Source: Streptomyces sp. NBC_01788 (lineage in GTDB: Bacteria > Actinomycetota > Actinomycetes > Streptomycetales > Streptomycetaceae). Taken from it: a DNA stretch of 64,000 nt. Below are positions 7,966-16,744 of the stretch, piece by piece. The translations under genes were made by a program, and so were the position numbers. The notes under the pieces were generated by a model that saw only the letters and a program-made list of their open reading frames with translations, was not told the DNA's origin and searched no databases. Within the stretch, counting starts at the first letter, position 1; each line of letters starts with the position of its first letter. The stretch covers positions 8,205,446-8,269,445 of the forward strand of contig NZ_CP109090.1 of NCBI RefSeq assembly GCF_035917575.1, in the 5' to 3' direction.

Positions 7966-8106
7966 ATGGCAGGCAAGCGCAGCGCATCCAACGGCCAGCG
8001 GGGCCGCAGCGCCGTCACGGGCCGGTTCGTGAAGCAGGCCACCGTGAAGCGGCACCCGAAGACGACGACCAATGAGAGCGCCGGCAAGGGCGGCAGGAAG
8101 AAGTAG
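7966..8106 (+). CDS. Small basic protein preceding CBASS genes
   Basis: A 46-residue, strongly basic, Ser/Gly/Lys-rich protein with the core RSAVTGRFVKQATVKRHPKTT. GGAGG lies 6 bases before the ATG at 7966, which argues for real translation. Similar short 'R(S/T)xxxGRxV...xxHPxTT' proteins are, from memory, seen in front of other bacterial defence genes, but I know of no assigned function. It is 93 bases upstream of the CD-NTase on the same strand and probably is co-transcribed. It has no membrane segment and no catalytic motif; a nucleic-acid-binding role is only a guess from charge. Confidence 0.6.
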   Translation: MAGKRSASNGQRGRSAVTGRFVKQATVKRHPKTTTNESAGKGGRKK

Positions 8107-8199
8107 GCGGCCATGCCCCTCGCAGCCGACCTCGCATTGTCAGTGGTGTGAGGCAAGCTCGGCAGGCCGATGCAGTCACAACCAGGATCGGAGGGCCCG

Positions 8200-9204
8200 A
8201 TGGCTCACCTCAAGCAGCAGTTCAAGGATGCGCTGAGCTCCATCGAGCCCGGCGACGACAAGACCAACGCGCCAGAGGCGCATCGCCTCGTCCGTGACGC
8301 CCTCAAGGCTGACTCCAAGCTCGCCGAGTACGGCGTCAGCCCGATCCTGATCGGCTCCTACAAGCGCAACGTGTCGATCCGGAGGATCAAGGACGTCGAC
8401 GTGTTCGTGCGCCTGCCCGATGTTCCGAGCGACGTCACGTCGACGGACATCCTCGACAGATTTTTCAAGGTCCTGCATGCGGAGTTCGGCACCGACGCCG
8501 ACGGGCACCGGCGCACCAAGCGGCAGGATCGTAGCCTGCAGGTCTCCTTCCCGGAGTACGACCTCTACGTCGACGCGGTGCCCGCCCGCCCCTACGGCGA
8601 CGGAACGTGGGAGATCCCGCAAAAGGGCGACGAGAACGAGTGGGTGCGCACCAACCCCGACGGGCTGACGGACCTGTCGAGCACGATGAACGCGGACCAC
8701 GACGAGTACTACGTACCGACCATCAAACTGCTTCGTCAGACGCGTCGCGCCCTGCTCGGCACGAAGAAGCCCGGCGGATTCTTCATCGAGATGGCCGCCT
8801 ACCAGGCGTTCGCCTCAGGCGCAGTCTCGGGCAACTACCAGGCGGAGTACTACGTCAGCGCACTCCGGGAGGTCAGCAAGATCATAGATAACTTCGTGAC
8901 CTACGGCATCGCAGTGACCGACCCGACACTGCCCGGGCACACCATCCGCATCCGCGCGACCGACGACGAACTGGACACCGCGCGGACGCGGTTCACCGAC
9001 GCCGCAGCGTCGGCAGAAGCTGCGCTCGACGAGGAGGACGCGGGCAAGGCCGCGCTGGCGTTCCGGAAACTGCTGGGAACGAACGGCGATGGGGACACGG
9101 TCTTTCCGATGCCCCCCGGCTTCAACGAGGACGGCAGCAAGAAGGCATCCGCGATCTCGCCCGGCGCCCGCGTCGTTCCTGCCGGCAAGAGGACCTTCGG
9201 GTGA
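8200..9204 (+). CDS. CBASS CD-NTase (cGAS/DncV-like nucleotidyltransferase)
   Basis: A 334-residue nucleotidyltransferase. The active site is GSYKRNVSIRRIKDVDVFV: the GS of the Pol-beta fold at 52-53, metal-binding Asp at 65 and 67, and a third Asp in LYVDAVPA (126). It should make a cyclic oligonucleotide messenger upon phage infection. ATG 8200 is chosen over 8170 because GGAGG lies six bases ahead. The C-terminus ends in a glycine (KRTFG), which matters because in type II CBASS the Cap2 enzyme joins the C-terminal residue of the CD-NTase to targets. The stop overlaps the Cap2 start (GTGA). The exact nucleotide product cannot be read from sequence. Confidence 0.92.
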   Translation: MAHLKQQFKDALSSIEPGDDKTNAPEAHRLVRDALKADSKLAEYGVSPILIGSYKRNVSIRRIKDVDVFVRLPDVPSDVTSTDILDRFFKVLHAEFGTDADGHRRTKRQDRSLQVSFPEYDLYVDAVPARPYGDGTWEIPQKGDENEWVRTNPDGLTDLSSTMNADHDEYYVPTIKLLRQTRRALLGTKKPGGFFIEMAAYQAFASGAVSGNYQAEYYVSALREVSKIIDNFVTYGIAVTDPTLPGHTIRIRATDDELDTARTRFTDAAASAEAALDEEDAGKAALAFRKLLGTNGDGDTVFPMPPGFNEDGSKKASAISPGARVVPAGKRTFG

Positions 9205-10667
9205 CCCCTGTCGGCTTCGACGAGTATGTCGCCTACGCGCGGCAGCACTTCGAGGAAGGCCTGATCCGCGCCGGGTTCCGCGAGGTTGAAGCAAGATGGG
9301 AAGGGCCGGTCCCGCACTCGGCGGTCACGACCCGCGTCGTGATCGACCTGCCGCCCCGTTTCCCGTTTCTGCCGCCGAGAGTGGCGCCGGTCGAGCACGA
9401 CGCGGTGCCCTGGTCCTGGCACCGCGACCCGGACGGCGGTCTGTGCCTGGTCGCCGAAGATGATCATGAAGGGTTGTGGTGGACGGAGGCACCGGCGTTC
9501 CTGGAACACGTCACAGCGTGGTTCGAGCGCGCGGACATCGGCTGGACGGGCGATCGGCCAGACCTCGACCTCGACCGGTACTTCCAGCCGTCCGCGGACC
9601 GGCGCCTTTATCTCTACGGCGGCCTCGGCCAGTACCTCAACCGCTCCGTCCGCTTCAGCCCGTCCAGCAACAACACGATGCGGATCAGGAACGGCAGCCG
9701 CCCCAGGAAGGCCCTTGAGCACAGTAAGGACCGCTTCGGGTATGTAGCCGACCTCGGCGAGGTGGACGTGCCGCCGCGAACCTGGGCAGACATCTCCGCC
9801 CGGCTCGGCTCGAACACGGAGCTAGACCGCAGAATTCGTCAGCAGTCGGTCGCAGCTGTCGTGCTGATCTACCGACGCGGCACCCACGAGGGCGCGATCG
9901 TGCTGGACGTAGCGTCCACGAAGGAGGGCGGCACGGCCGTCACACGTCTGCGCTCGGGCGCAGACACCGAGGCAGCCCGGTCCGCTCGTGCAGGCGTCCT
10001 CGCCCCCGCACTGCGTGAATCCAGGGTCGCAGTCGTCGGCGTCGGCGCTTTGGGATCGTTCATTGCCGACATGCTGGTGCGCTCCGGTGTCCGTTACCTC
10101 ACTCTCATCGACGACGATGTCGTCATGCCGGGAAACCTCGTTCGCCACCTCGTGGGCCACGACACGGTCGGGCTGCCGAAAGTCGAAGCGGTCAAGCGAC
10201 ACCTCGTTAGGCAGAACGAGGCGCTGGCCAGCGGCATCGGCATCATCAATGGCGCGCTTACCTCGGGCGCTGACGCGGTTGACCATCTGCGGAACCACGA
10301 CCTCGTCGTGAACGCCACCGCCGACTTCGCCACCACGGCGCTCCTGCACGTAAGCGCCCGGACAGTAGGCACACGGGTCCTGTCCGCGGCGCTTCAAAAC
10401 GACGGCAGGACCTATCGCATCGACGTACTGCCACCGCTCGGCGATGCCGCACCGCTGCCGCCTTCGACGACCAGAGCCGATACCGAGGCACCGCTACTGT
10501 TCGAAGCAGGCTGCGGAAGCCCTATCTCCCCAACGCCGCCCCACGCGGTGATCGAGGCAGCAGCGGCAACCGTCCGACACGCCATCGGCCTCCTCGTGGA
10601 GAGTCCACTCCATCCTGCTGGGGAGACGCGTCACCTCCACTCCGCATCACAAGGGAGCCACCAGTGA
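9201..10667 (+). CDS. cap2: Cap2-like E2-E1 fusion, CBASS ubiquitin-transfer enzyme
   Basis: A 488-residue fusion. Residues 1-120 are an E2-like domain with DLPPRFPFLPPRV and the catalytic Cys in GGLCLV (C82). Residues about 265-480 form an E1/ThiF adenylation domain with the nucleotide loop VVGVGALGS, then LTLIDDDVVMPGNLVRHL and the crossover Cys in FEAGCGSP (C438). In type II CBASS this enzyme adenylates the CD-NTase C-terminus and conjugates it, priming signal synthesis. GTG start overlaps the CD-NTase stop, and the stop overlaps the next gene, giving a three-gene coupled operon. All expected catalytic residues are present. Confidence 0.9.
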   Translation: MTPVGFDEYVAYARQHFEEGLIRAGFREVEARWEGPVPHSAVTTRVVIDLPPRFPFLPPRVAPVEHDAVPWSWHRDPDGGLCLVAEDDHEGLWWTEAPAFLEHVTAWFERADIGWTGDRPDLDLDRYFQPSADRRLYLYGGLGQYLNRSVRFSPSSNNTMRIRNGSRPRKALEHSKDRFGYVADLGEVDVPPRTWADISARLGSNTELDRRIRQQSVAAVVLIYRRGTHEGAIVLDVASTKEGGTAVTRLRSGADTEAARSARAGVLAPALRESRVAVVGVGALGSFIADMLVRSGVRYLTLIDDDVVMPGNLVRHLVGHDTVGLPKVEAVKRHLVRQNEALASGIGIINGALTSGADAVDHLRNHDLVVNATADFATTALLHVSARTVGTRVLSAALQNDGRTYRIDVLPPLGDAAPLPPSTTRADTEAPLLFEAGCGSPISPTPPHAVIEAAAATVRHAIGLLVESPLHPAGETRHLHSASQGSHQ

Positions 10668-12442
10668 CCCGGCCGGCACCACGGATCGAGCTGCGCCAGG
10701 AGGCATACGAGGCCATCGCGTCCGCGACCGCCCGGCAGCTGCCGCGGGAAACGGGTGGCATCCTCCTCGGCTACCGGGAAGACGCCAACCTCGCTGTCAC
10801 TCATGCCCTCGTGGTCGACGGACAAGGAGCGTCCACCCACAGGTACGTGCGCGATGACGTCAGGGCGAACGCGCTCCTCGCAGAGTTCCTTGCAGAGCGA
10901 GTGGATGACGATCCAACCGGCTACGTCGGCGAGTGGCACAGCCATCCGGCACCGTCCGGACCGAGCTCGATAGATGTTGCTGCGATGCGGGCAACAGCCC
11001 GGGAGCACGACGGCCCGATCGCACTCCTCGTTTACGCTCCCGGCGGGGCGGATCCCTTCTCCGGACTGATCGCGCGGCGCCAACGATGGGGACGTGTCAC
11101 CAGCAAGGCAGCAACGGTCCTTCCGCCACCACAGAGATTCGAGGCGCTGGGGCCACTGCCCGAATATGCGGTTCGGCGTGACGGCGCGGTGTTCATCTCC
11201 TACCGGCAGTCGGATGGCTCCCCGCAGGCCGATTCGATCGAGAACTTGCTCAGGGCAGCCGGTCTCGTCGTGTGGAGAGACCGTACCGACCTGCGCCCAG
11301 GCACGACGACCGATCGCCTCGAACAAGCCCTGACCACAGGGCTTTCGGCAGCCGTGCTCGTCGTGACACCGGAGATCGTCCACAGCGACATCGTCCGAGA
11401 ACGTGAGCTGCCTCGGCTGCTTCAACTGGACGAGGACCCCGCCTTCAGCCTGTGCATCGCGAATAAGATCGCCAGAGCGGGAAGCAATACACAGTGCGAC
11501 TACGAGGCACCGGACCGACTCCTGAGACTCGTTCCCTCTCGGACCCTCGCCGACAAGAAGCAAAGCAACATGCTGCAGCCGTCCGGCGAGAGCGAGATCG
11601 TGCGGGACCTGCTGATGCACCGAGTCGAACAACGTAAGTCCGCCATCCGCAGCGAGAACCGCGCCTTCACGATCCGAGTACAGACCCGTCCCGCGCCCTT
11701 CGCCATGGACGCGGGCGAGGACGACCTGCACATCCGCATCAGATCCGCCGGCGACGGAGGTCTGCCCTCGCGCGAGGGACTCACGCTCCTGCAGACCACG
11801 CTGCCTCTGGTCAGCGACGCCGTGTACGCAGCCGATGCGAAAGCGGTACGCGTCTCCGGCGGAGCTCACCTGTCGGTAGCGCTGGCCTTGGGAGCGGCCC
11901 TGCCCGAGACCAAGATCGGCAATGTCGAGGTGGTCGATACCCTCGGCGCTCTGTGGACGTCCACAGAAGCTGGTGACGACCCGCTGACCAGCGAACTTCA
12001 TACGCAACCAGTTGACCTCGAACAAGCGGATACGTGCGACAGCCACGACCGCATCGCGATCTTCGTCAGCCTGACTGCCGCTCCAGATCGGACCGCATTC
12101 GAGCAGCTCCTGCACGAGTCCAGCGACGGCTTCGCGGCGGCCGCCGTAGTCTCCGTCGCCGACGAAGACCGACTCGACCCGCGCGAGGCCGCACGCCTCA
12201 GCGCGGCTGCCGCGCAACAGATCAAAGCGCTGGCCGCACGCAGCGGCCGTGCGGAGGTGCATCTCGCTTTCCACGGCCCGTACACGATGGCCCTACTCGT
12301 AGGGCGATACCTCAACACGCTGCGTACCGTCGTCTACGAGTGGGACGGCGCGACCCCTGGGAGGCCCCGCTACACCCCAGCTCTCGTGCTTGAGCCAGGT
12401 GTGGCTGGCGGACCGATCACCCAGGTCCTGCTCGGCCAATAG
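10664..12442 (+). CDS. JAB (Cap3-like) - TIR - SAVED fusion, CBASS effector
   Basis: A 592-residue protein with three domains. Residues about 8-130 are a JAB/MPN peptidase: E30 in ETGGILLG and the JAMM motif EWHSHPAPSGPSSID (H92, H94, S101, D104). Residues about 173-265 are a TIR domain (GAVFISYRQSD, VVWRDRTDLRPG, then SDIVRERELPRLL with candidate catalytic Glu). Residues about 335-592 are a SAVED domain ending in HLAFHGPYTMALLVGR and VVYEWDG. Cap3 normally removes Cap2-made conjugates; TIR-SAVED effectors bind a cyclic nucleotide, assemble and destroy NAD+. Here regulator and killer sit in a single chain. Start GTG overlaps the Cap2 stop. Domain calls are by motif; the fusion itself is read directly from one uninterrupted frame. 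Confidence 0.88.
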   Translation: MTRPAPRIELRQEAYEAIASATARQLPRETGGILLGYREDANLAVTHALVVDGQGASTHRYVRDDVRANALLAEFLAERVDDDPTGYVGEWHSHPAPSGPSSIDVAAMRATAREHDGPIALLVYAPGGADPFSGLIARRQRWGRVTSKAATVLPPPQRFEALGPLPEYAVRRDGAVFISYRQSDGSPQADSIENLLRAAGLVVWRDRTDLRPGTTTDRLEQALTTGLSAAVLVVTPEIVHSDIVRERELPRLLQLDEDPAFSLCIANKIARAGSNTQCDYEAPDRLLRLVPSRTLADKKQSNMLQPSGESEIVRDLLMHRVEQRKSAIRSENRAFTIRVQTRPAPFAMDAGEDDLHIRIRSAGDGGLPSREGLTLLQTTLPLVSDAVYAADAKAVRVSGGAHLSVALALGAALPETKIGNVEVVDTLGALWTSTEAGDDPLTSELHTQPVDLEQADTCDSHDRIAIFVSLTAAPDRTAFEQLLHESSDGFAAAAVVSVADEDRLDPREAARLSAAAAQQIKALAARSGRAEVHLAFHGPYTMALLVGRYLNTLRTVVYEWDGATPGRPRYTPALVLEPGVAGGPITQVLLGQ

Positions 12443-12790
12443 GCGCGGCGATACACGCGCAGTGTGCTGTCCCGTCTCGCTCTGGCGCGCACAAAAGAGC
12501 CAGCGACCGAGCGCGAGAGCCCGCCAACCTCGGAGGGTGGGGCTCCTTTCGAGGGACAGGATGAGCTGGACATTTGCCGGTTCGGTTCGACTGCCGGTCA
12601 TGGAGATCCTTTCGAAGCCAGCAGGTCACGCCCACCCGCCGGATCAAGGACAACAGCGCGGGGGCGCGGGTTACCGCGCGGGCCCCTGTGGTGGTCGAGT
12701 CGATCACTCGGGGACGACGCATCCGAAGCCGAGGATTGTCGCCGGTCCCGGTGCATGGCCTAACCCACCATGAGGCCGGGCCGGGGGTGA
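12443..12790. other. Gap after CBASS, with a possible second IS remnant
   Basis: No convincing gene. A short frame opens at ATG 12561 behind a GAGGGACAGG sequence but has no recognisable product. The stretch at 12541-12570 resembles the 5' leader of the adjacent ISKra4-type element (about 12806-12836): both read GG.TCCT then AGGGA.AGG then TGAGCTGGA. This could be the remains of a related, more decayed copy. No terminator-like hairpin is obvious after the CBASS stop. Confidence 0.3.
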
Positions 12791-14252
12791 ACCCCGAAGG
12801 GCGCGGTTCCTCTGAAGGGAAAGGTTGAGCTGGAGGAACACCTCGACGCGGCCGGGCGAGAACTGCTTCGCCTGCTGCTGCAGGACCACCTGGACCTGCG
12901 GGCCAGGCAGGAAGAGAACCAGGTCCGCGCCGGTGCCGGCCCGGCGGTGACCGGGCCGGAGGGGCGGGTGCGGCCCTGGCGGGAGGCTGGGCACTCGCGG
13001 TGGCTGGCCAGCGTGTTCGGGATGGTCCGGGTCACCCGGGTCGCCCACCGTGGGCCGGGCATGGGCAACGTCCACCCCGCTGACCAGGAGCTGTCCCTGT
13101 CTGCAGGCCGGCACTCGACGGGACTACGGCGGCTCGCTGTCACCGAGGCCGTCCACGGCTCTTTCGACCAGGCCCACGACGCGGTGACACGCCGCTGCGG
13201 GAACGTGCTCGGCAAGTGCAGGCTGGAAGAGCTCGTGGTCGCTGCCGCGGTCGACGTCGACGGCTCCTACCGGACGAGGATCCCCATCCCGTGCCCGTGC
13301 AGCCGCGAGATGCCGCTGGTGGTCCAGGTGGACGGCAAGGGCGTGGTCATGCGCCTGGAGGCACTGCGGGAGGCCACCCGCCGGGCCGCCGCCAGGACAG
13401 CTGGTGGCCATCGCGGCCGGCTCGCGCCGGGTGAGAAGCCGAACCGCAAGCGGATGGCGACCGTGGCCTGCGTCTCCGACACTCGTCCGGCGCGCAGGCG
13501 TCCACACGATGTGATCCACCCGCCTGGCGGCCGAAGCGGCGAACGCCCCGCCCGCCCGGGGCCCAGGGCAGAGAACAAGTGGTGCACCGCCTCGCTGGTC
13601 CGCCCGCCCGAGCAGGTCATCGCCGATGCCTTCGACCAGGCCCAGGCACGCGACCCGAAAAATTTAAGGCCGTGGATCGTCCTGGTCGACGGCGCCCGCC
13701 ACCAGCTCGACGTGATCAGCGCCGAGACCGGCCGACGCGGCGTCACGGTCCACGTGCTGCTGGACTTCGTGCACGTCGCCGAGTACGTCTGGGCCGCCGT
13801 CCACGCCTTCCACAAACCGGGCACCGCCGAGGCCGAGGCATGGGCGGCCGACCGTCTGACCGTGATCCTCTCGGGCCACGCCGCTCGCGCTGCCGCCGAG
13901 GATGACCGCCCAGGCGAAGCGGGAACAACTGTCAGCCGCCCGGCGCGAGGCCATCGACGCCTGCCACAGCTACCTGACCGGCCACCTCGATGAGCTCCAC
14001 TGCGACACCGCGCTCGACAACGGGTGGCCGATCGGCACCGGCGCGGTCGAGGGCGCCTGCCGCCACCTGATCGCCGACCGCCTCGATATCACCGGCGCCC
14101 GATGGGGCCTGCCCGGAGCCGAAGCCGTCCTGCGACTGCGCGCCATCGTTTCCAACGGCGACCTCGATCCCTACTGGCGCTTCCACGCCGCACGTGAGCA
14201 CGAACGCCTCTACCCCGCCCCGGACCAGCGGCGGTTGGACCTCGCCGCTTGA
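12791..14252 (+). pseudogene. ISKra4-type transposase, frameshifted
   Basis: An uninterrupted frame from 12791 to 13993 and a second frame from 13902 to 14252 together make one transposase. Its N-terminus reads ELEEHLDAAGRELLRLLLQ, the middle WIVLVDGARHQLD with a DDE-like Asp and LLDFVHVAEYVWAAVHAFH, and the C-terminus LDNGWPIGTGAVEGACRHL, the classical ISKra4/'GTGAVEG' block. The frame change falls near 13900, within a segment reading GHAARAAAEDD in one frame and MTAQAKREQL in the other. No ATG/GTG start with a ribosome site is evident at the 5' end. Terminal repeats and target duplication could not be found by eye. It is probably inactive. Confidence 0.8.
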
Positions 14253-14364
14253 TCACGGGACTGCTTGCGGACAGACTGCGACCTATGAGGTTCACAGGCG
14301 TGCCCACCGACGCGCAGACCACCCGCGTCGACGCGGCTTGCTCCTTGCCCAGGCAGGCTCGCCG

Positions 14365-14898
14365 GTGAGCGCCAATCTGCCCTCCTTCCGCTACCACCCC
14401 GAACCCGTCGCAAGCGGATCCATCCGCGAGAGTGCCGAGACCTGCGCCTGCTGCGCGCGCAGCACCGGGTGGATCTACACCGCGGCCTTCTACACAGCCC
14501 AGGACGTCAGCGGGCAGTTCTGCCCCTGGTGCATCGCCGACGGCAGCGCCGCTGAACGATTCGAAGGTGAATTCACCGACTCATACGGGCTCGACGGTGT
14601 CAGCGAGGAGACCCTGGAGCACGTCACCCGCCGCACCCCCGGCTTCCACGCCTGGCAAGACCCGCACTGGCTCGTCCACTGCAACGACGCAGCCGCCTTC
14701 ATCGGCGAGGTCGGATACGCCGAACTCGCCGCCCACCCCGACGCACTCGACCAGCTTCGAACCGAATTGCGGATCGGCGGTTGGCACGACGCATCCCGGC
14801 TCGAGAACTTCCTGACCCACCTCGGGCAGGGTGCGAGCGCCATGCTCTTCCGCTGCACCGTCTGCGGCACCTACCTCGCCTACGCCGACGCTTCATAG
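14365..14898 (+). CDS. CbrC-family (UPF0167-type) protein
   Basis: A 177-residue protein beginning LPSFRYHPEPVASGSI, with a CxxC pair (ETCACCARSTGWIYTA), FCPWCIADGSAAERFEGEF, a central TPGFHAWQDPHWLVHCNDAAAFIG and a C-terminal FRCTVCGTYLAYAD. These features match the CbrC/UPF0167 family, named for a colicin-tolerance gene of E. coli; molecular function is not known. Four CxxC-type pairs suggest zinc binding. GTG 14365 is chosen because family similarity starts there; upstream in-frame codons derive from the IS flank. It stands alone on the plus strand. Confidence 0.75.
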   Translation: MSANLPSFRYHPEPVASGSIRESAETCACCARSTGWIYTAAFYTAQDVSGQFCPWCIADGSAAERFEGEFTDSYGLDGVSEETLEHVTRRTPGFHAWQDPHWLVHCNDAAAFIGEVGYAELAAHPDALDQLRTELRIGGWHDASRLENFLTHLGQGASAMLFRCTVCGTYLAYADAS

Positions 14899-15179
14899 CC
14901 ACGCTCAGCCCAGACGCGCCTTTCCCTTCAAAGGAACTGCACCCATCTCAGAAGCCGGTGGCGAGCCGGCCGGCCGTCTGGACCTGCTGTGTCTGCGGAG
15001 TTCTGGAACGAGCTGCCTCGGCGCAGGCGCCAGCGCGGTCACAGCAGACGGTCGCCACCCCAGGGCCGGAGGCCGTGCAGCCAGGTGAGTGACTCGGCCG
15101 GGCCGGAGACGGGCCTGGATCGAAAGGGGATGCGCCGGTATCGCGGCCGGGGAGGCCAGCACTGCAGGGGTTGCGATGC
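14899..15179. other. Intergenic stretch between convergent genes
   Basis: Nothing convincing. Possible frames here have no ribosome site or recognisable motif. It separates the CbrC-like gene (plus) from the DUF2971-like gene (minus), so a terminator would be expected, but no strong hairpin was seen. Confidence 0.4.
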
Positions 15180-16652
15180 TTACTCATCCCCGGTGACGCT
15201 GTCGCGCGCCTGGTTGAACATCGGGCGGACGGTACGCACCTGGCTGGACAGCTCGTTCAGTATGGCCGACACGGTCTGCGGAGCCTGGGTCTGGGGGCAC
15301 TCCTGTCGGCCGCGCCAGTGCTCGGTGATCTGGTTGCCGTCGGGCAGCCAACGCTCTGTCGTGACGACGGCATGCAGACGCAGACGCCGGCCGTCGAGTA
15401 CCTGGACTGCTGCGGACGCCACCAGAGTGTGGGAGTACTTGGGGAGGTTCTCCACCACGCACATGAAGCCGCGCTGGTAGTGGACCACCTCGCCCGGGAC
15501 ACCCGGACTGGCTTTGTGCTCTTGCGGAGGGACGGCCCTGGACTGGGGGTAGGTTTCCACCTCGGTGCCAGGCCAGCTGCTCAGCTCACGAGCCAGTTCC
15601 CCGATGCCTTCTTCCAGTGCCTCGGCATGTTCTTCTGCCACGAGAGCTCCAGCCGCGGCGCGTGCTTCGGCCTCGGTTTGTGCCGAACGCAGAGCCTGAA
15701 GACGCTCTGCCAGGGATCCACTTCTGCGCGCGGCGGGCCACACCACCTCTGACACCGGCCGAACGCAGTGCTCAACACCTCCTTCGAAGGGAAGGAGGTG
15801 CAGGCTGCGGTTGAAGAACCGGATCTGCTGTATCTCGATGCCCGGGTAGGCGTCCAGTGCGGCGAGCAGGTCCGGCAGGCGCTCCGGCGGGAAGGCCTGG
15901 CCCAGGACGACGCCGGTGAGGGCGCTGCGGATGTCGACGTAGTCGTAGTCCACGGATTGGTTCAGCACCACCAGCCGGTACTCGCTCTCGCTGTTCCAGT
16001 CGATGTGCTTGCGGAGGAACAGATGGTCCTTGTTGGCCTCAGCGTAGGCCAGTGACATCGCGTCGATCCCGAACTCTGCGACCTGCTCCATGTCGATGCC
16101 GACAATGGCGGGGCCGTGCTGGCTGCTGACGTAGCGGACGGGTCCGTGGAAGGCCAATGACTCAGGGCCGGAGTGGTGGAGGAACGACTCGACGAGCCGG
16201 TCACGGTCGAACCGCAGGCACACCCCCTCATGCCCCGCGCCATAGTGGGCCCACAGTGCCAGGTGGGCCCAGCCGCGCAGTGCGTCGGGGCTGGTCACGG
16301 TGTCCGGCAAGATCACGTCCTGGGTCAGGCATCCGACCTTGGTGTGCAGACGCAGTTGCCGGTCGACTTCGTCCCACAGGGCCAAGTCCGGGCCGGGGCC
16401 CGTACCTGAGCGCTGGCTGAAGCTTGGGTAGTGGGGCTGTGATTCCCACAGGTCATTGGTGAACTGATAAGGCGACAGGCGGAGTTTGCCCGAGGCCAGG
16501 ATGCCGGAGAGTCCCTTGCCGTTCGTGTAGTGGAACAGGCTGCCCGTCAGGGTGCGCGGGGCGCTCCAGATCTCGTACTCCTGGTGGCTTTCGAAGGCAA
16601 GAGCAGCCTCCGAGAGGGCCGCGGAGCTGTGGGGCTGGGCATCTGTGGTCAT
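15180..16652 (-). CDS. DUF2971-like protein with a long C-terminal extension
   Basis: A 490-residue protein whose N-terminal 250 residues match the DUF2971 pattern: LFHYTNGKGLSGILASGKLRL, then YQFTNDLWES, LALWAHYGAGHEGVCLRFD and KHIDWNSESEYRLVV. The fold is related to ADP-ribosyltransferase-like and toxin-like proteins in some predictions, but no activity is established. The C-terminal 200 residues contain a coiled coil (ERLQALRSAQTEAEARAAAG) and a separate domain. Start is uncertain: ATG 16652 is given; a GTG at 16691 has an AAAGGG stretch upstream but would place the start inside the palindromic control site at 16681-16744. It is a single-gene unit, as many defence-type DUF2971 genes are. 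Confidence 0.65.
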   Translation of the reverse strand: MTTDAQPHSSAALSEAALAFESHQEYEIWSAPRTLTGSLFHYTNGKGLSGILASGKLRLSPYQFTNDLWESQPHYPSFSQRSGTGPGPDLALWDEVDRQLRLHTKVGCLTQDVILPDTVTSPDALRGWAHLALWAHYGAGHEGVCLRFDRDRLVESFLHHSGPESLAFHGPVRYVSSQHGPAIVGIDMEQVAEFGIDAMSLAYAEANKDHLFLRKHIDWNSESEYRLVVLNQSVDYDYVDIRSALTGVVLGQAFPPERLPDLLAALDAYPGIEIQQIRFFNRSLHLLPFEGGVEHCVRPVSEVVWPAARRSGSLAERLQALRSAQTEAEARAAAGALVAEEHAEALEEGIGELARELSSWPGTEVETYPQSRAVPPQEHKASPGVPGEVVHYQRGFMCVVENLPKYSHTLVASAAVQVLDGRRLRLHAVVTTERWLPDGNQITEHWRGRQECPQTQAPQTVSAILNELSSQVRTVRPMFNQARDSVTGDE

Positions 16653-16680
16653 CGCGCACCGTCCGTCCGGGGCCTGAACT

Positions 16681-16744
16681 GGTGTATGCACCCTACCCTT
16701 TAATCGTCATCATGACGATAACCGGGGGGTGTATGCACCTACCC
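16681..16744. promoter_or_regulatory. Palindromic operator between direct repeats, upstream of the DUF2971-like gene
   Basis: A perfect inverted repeat with 8-bp arms ATCGTCAT and ATGACGAT around one base (16703-16719) sits between two direct copies of GGTGTATGCACC(C)TACCC at 16681-16698 and 16728-16744. This symmetric layout right upstream of the minus-strand gene looks like a regulator site with its core promoter. The AT-rich core contrasts with its surroundings. The binding protein is unknown. Confidence 0.5.

Noticed and set aside
14194..14364. Longer start for the CbrC-like protein
   Set aside because: The extra 57 residues come from the IS 3' flank and do not resemble the family, which begins at the GTG at 14365.
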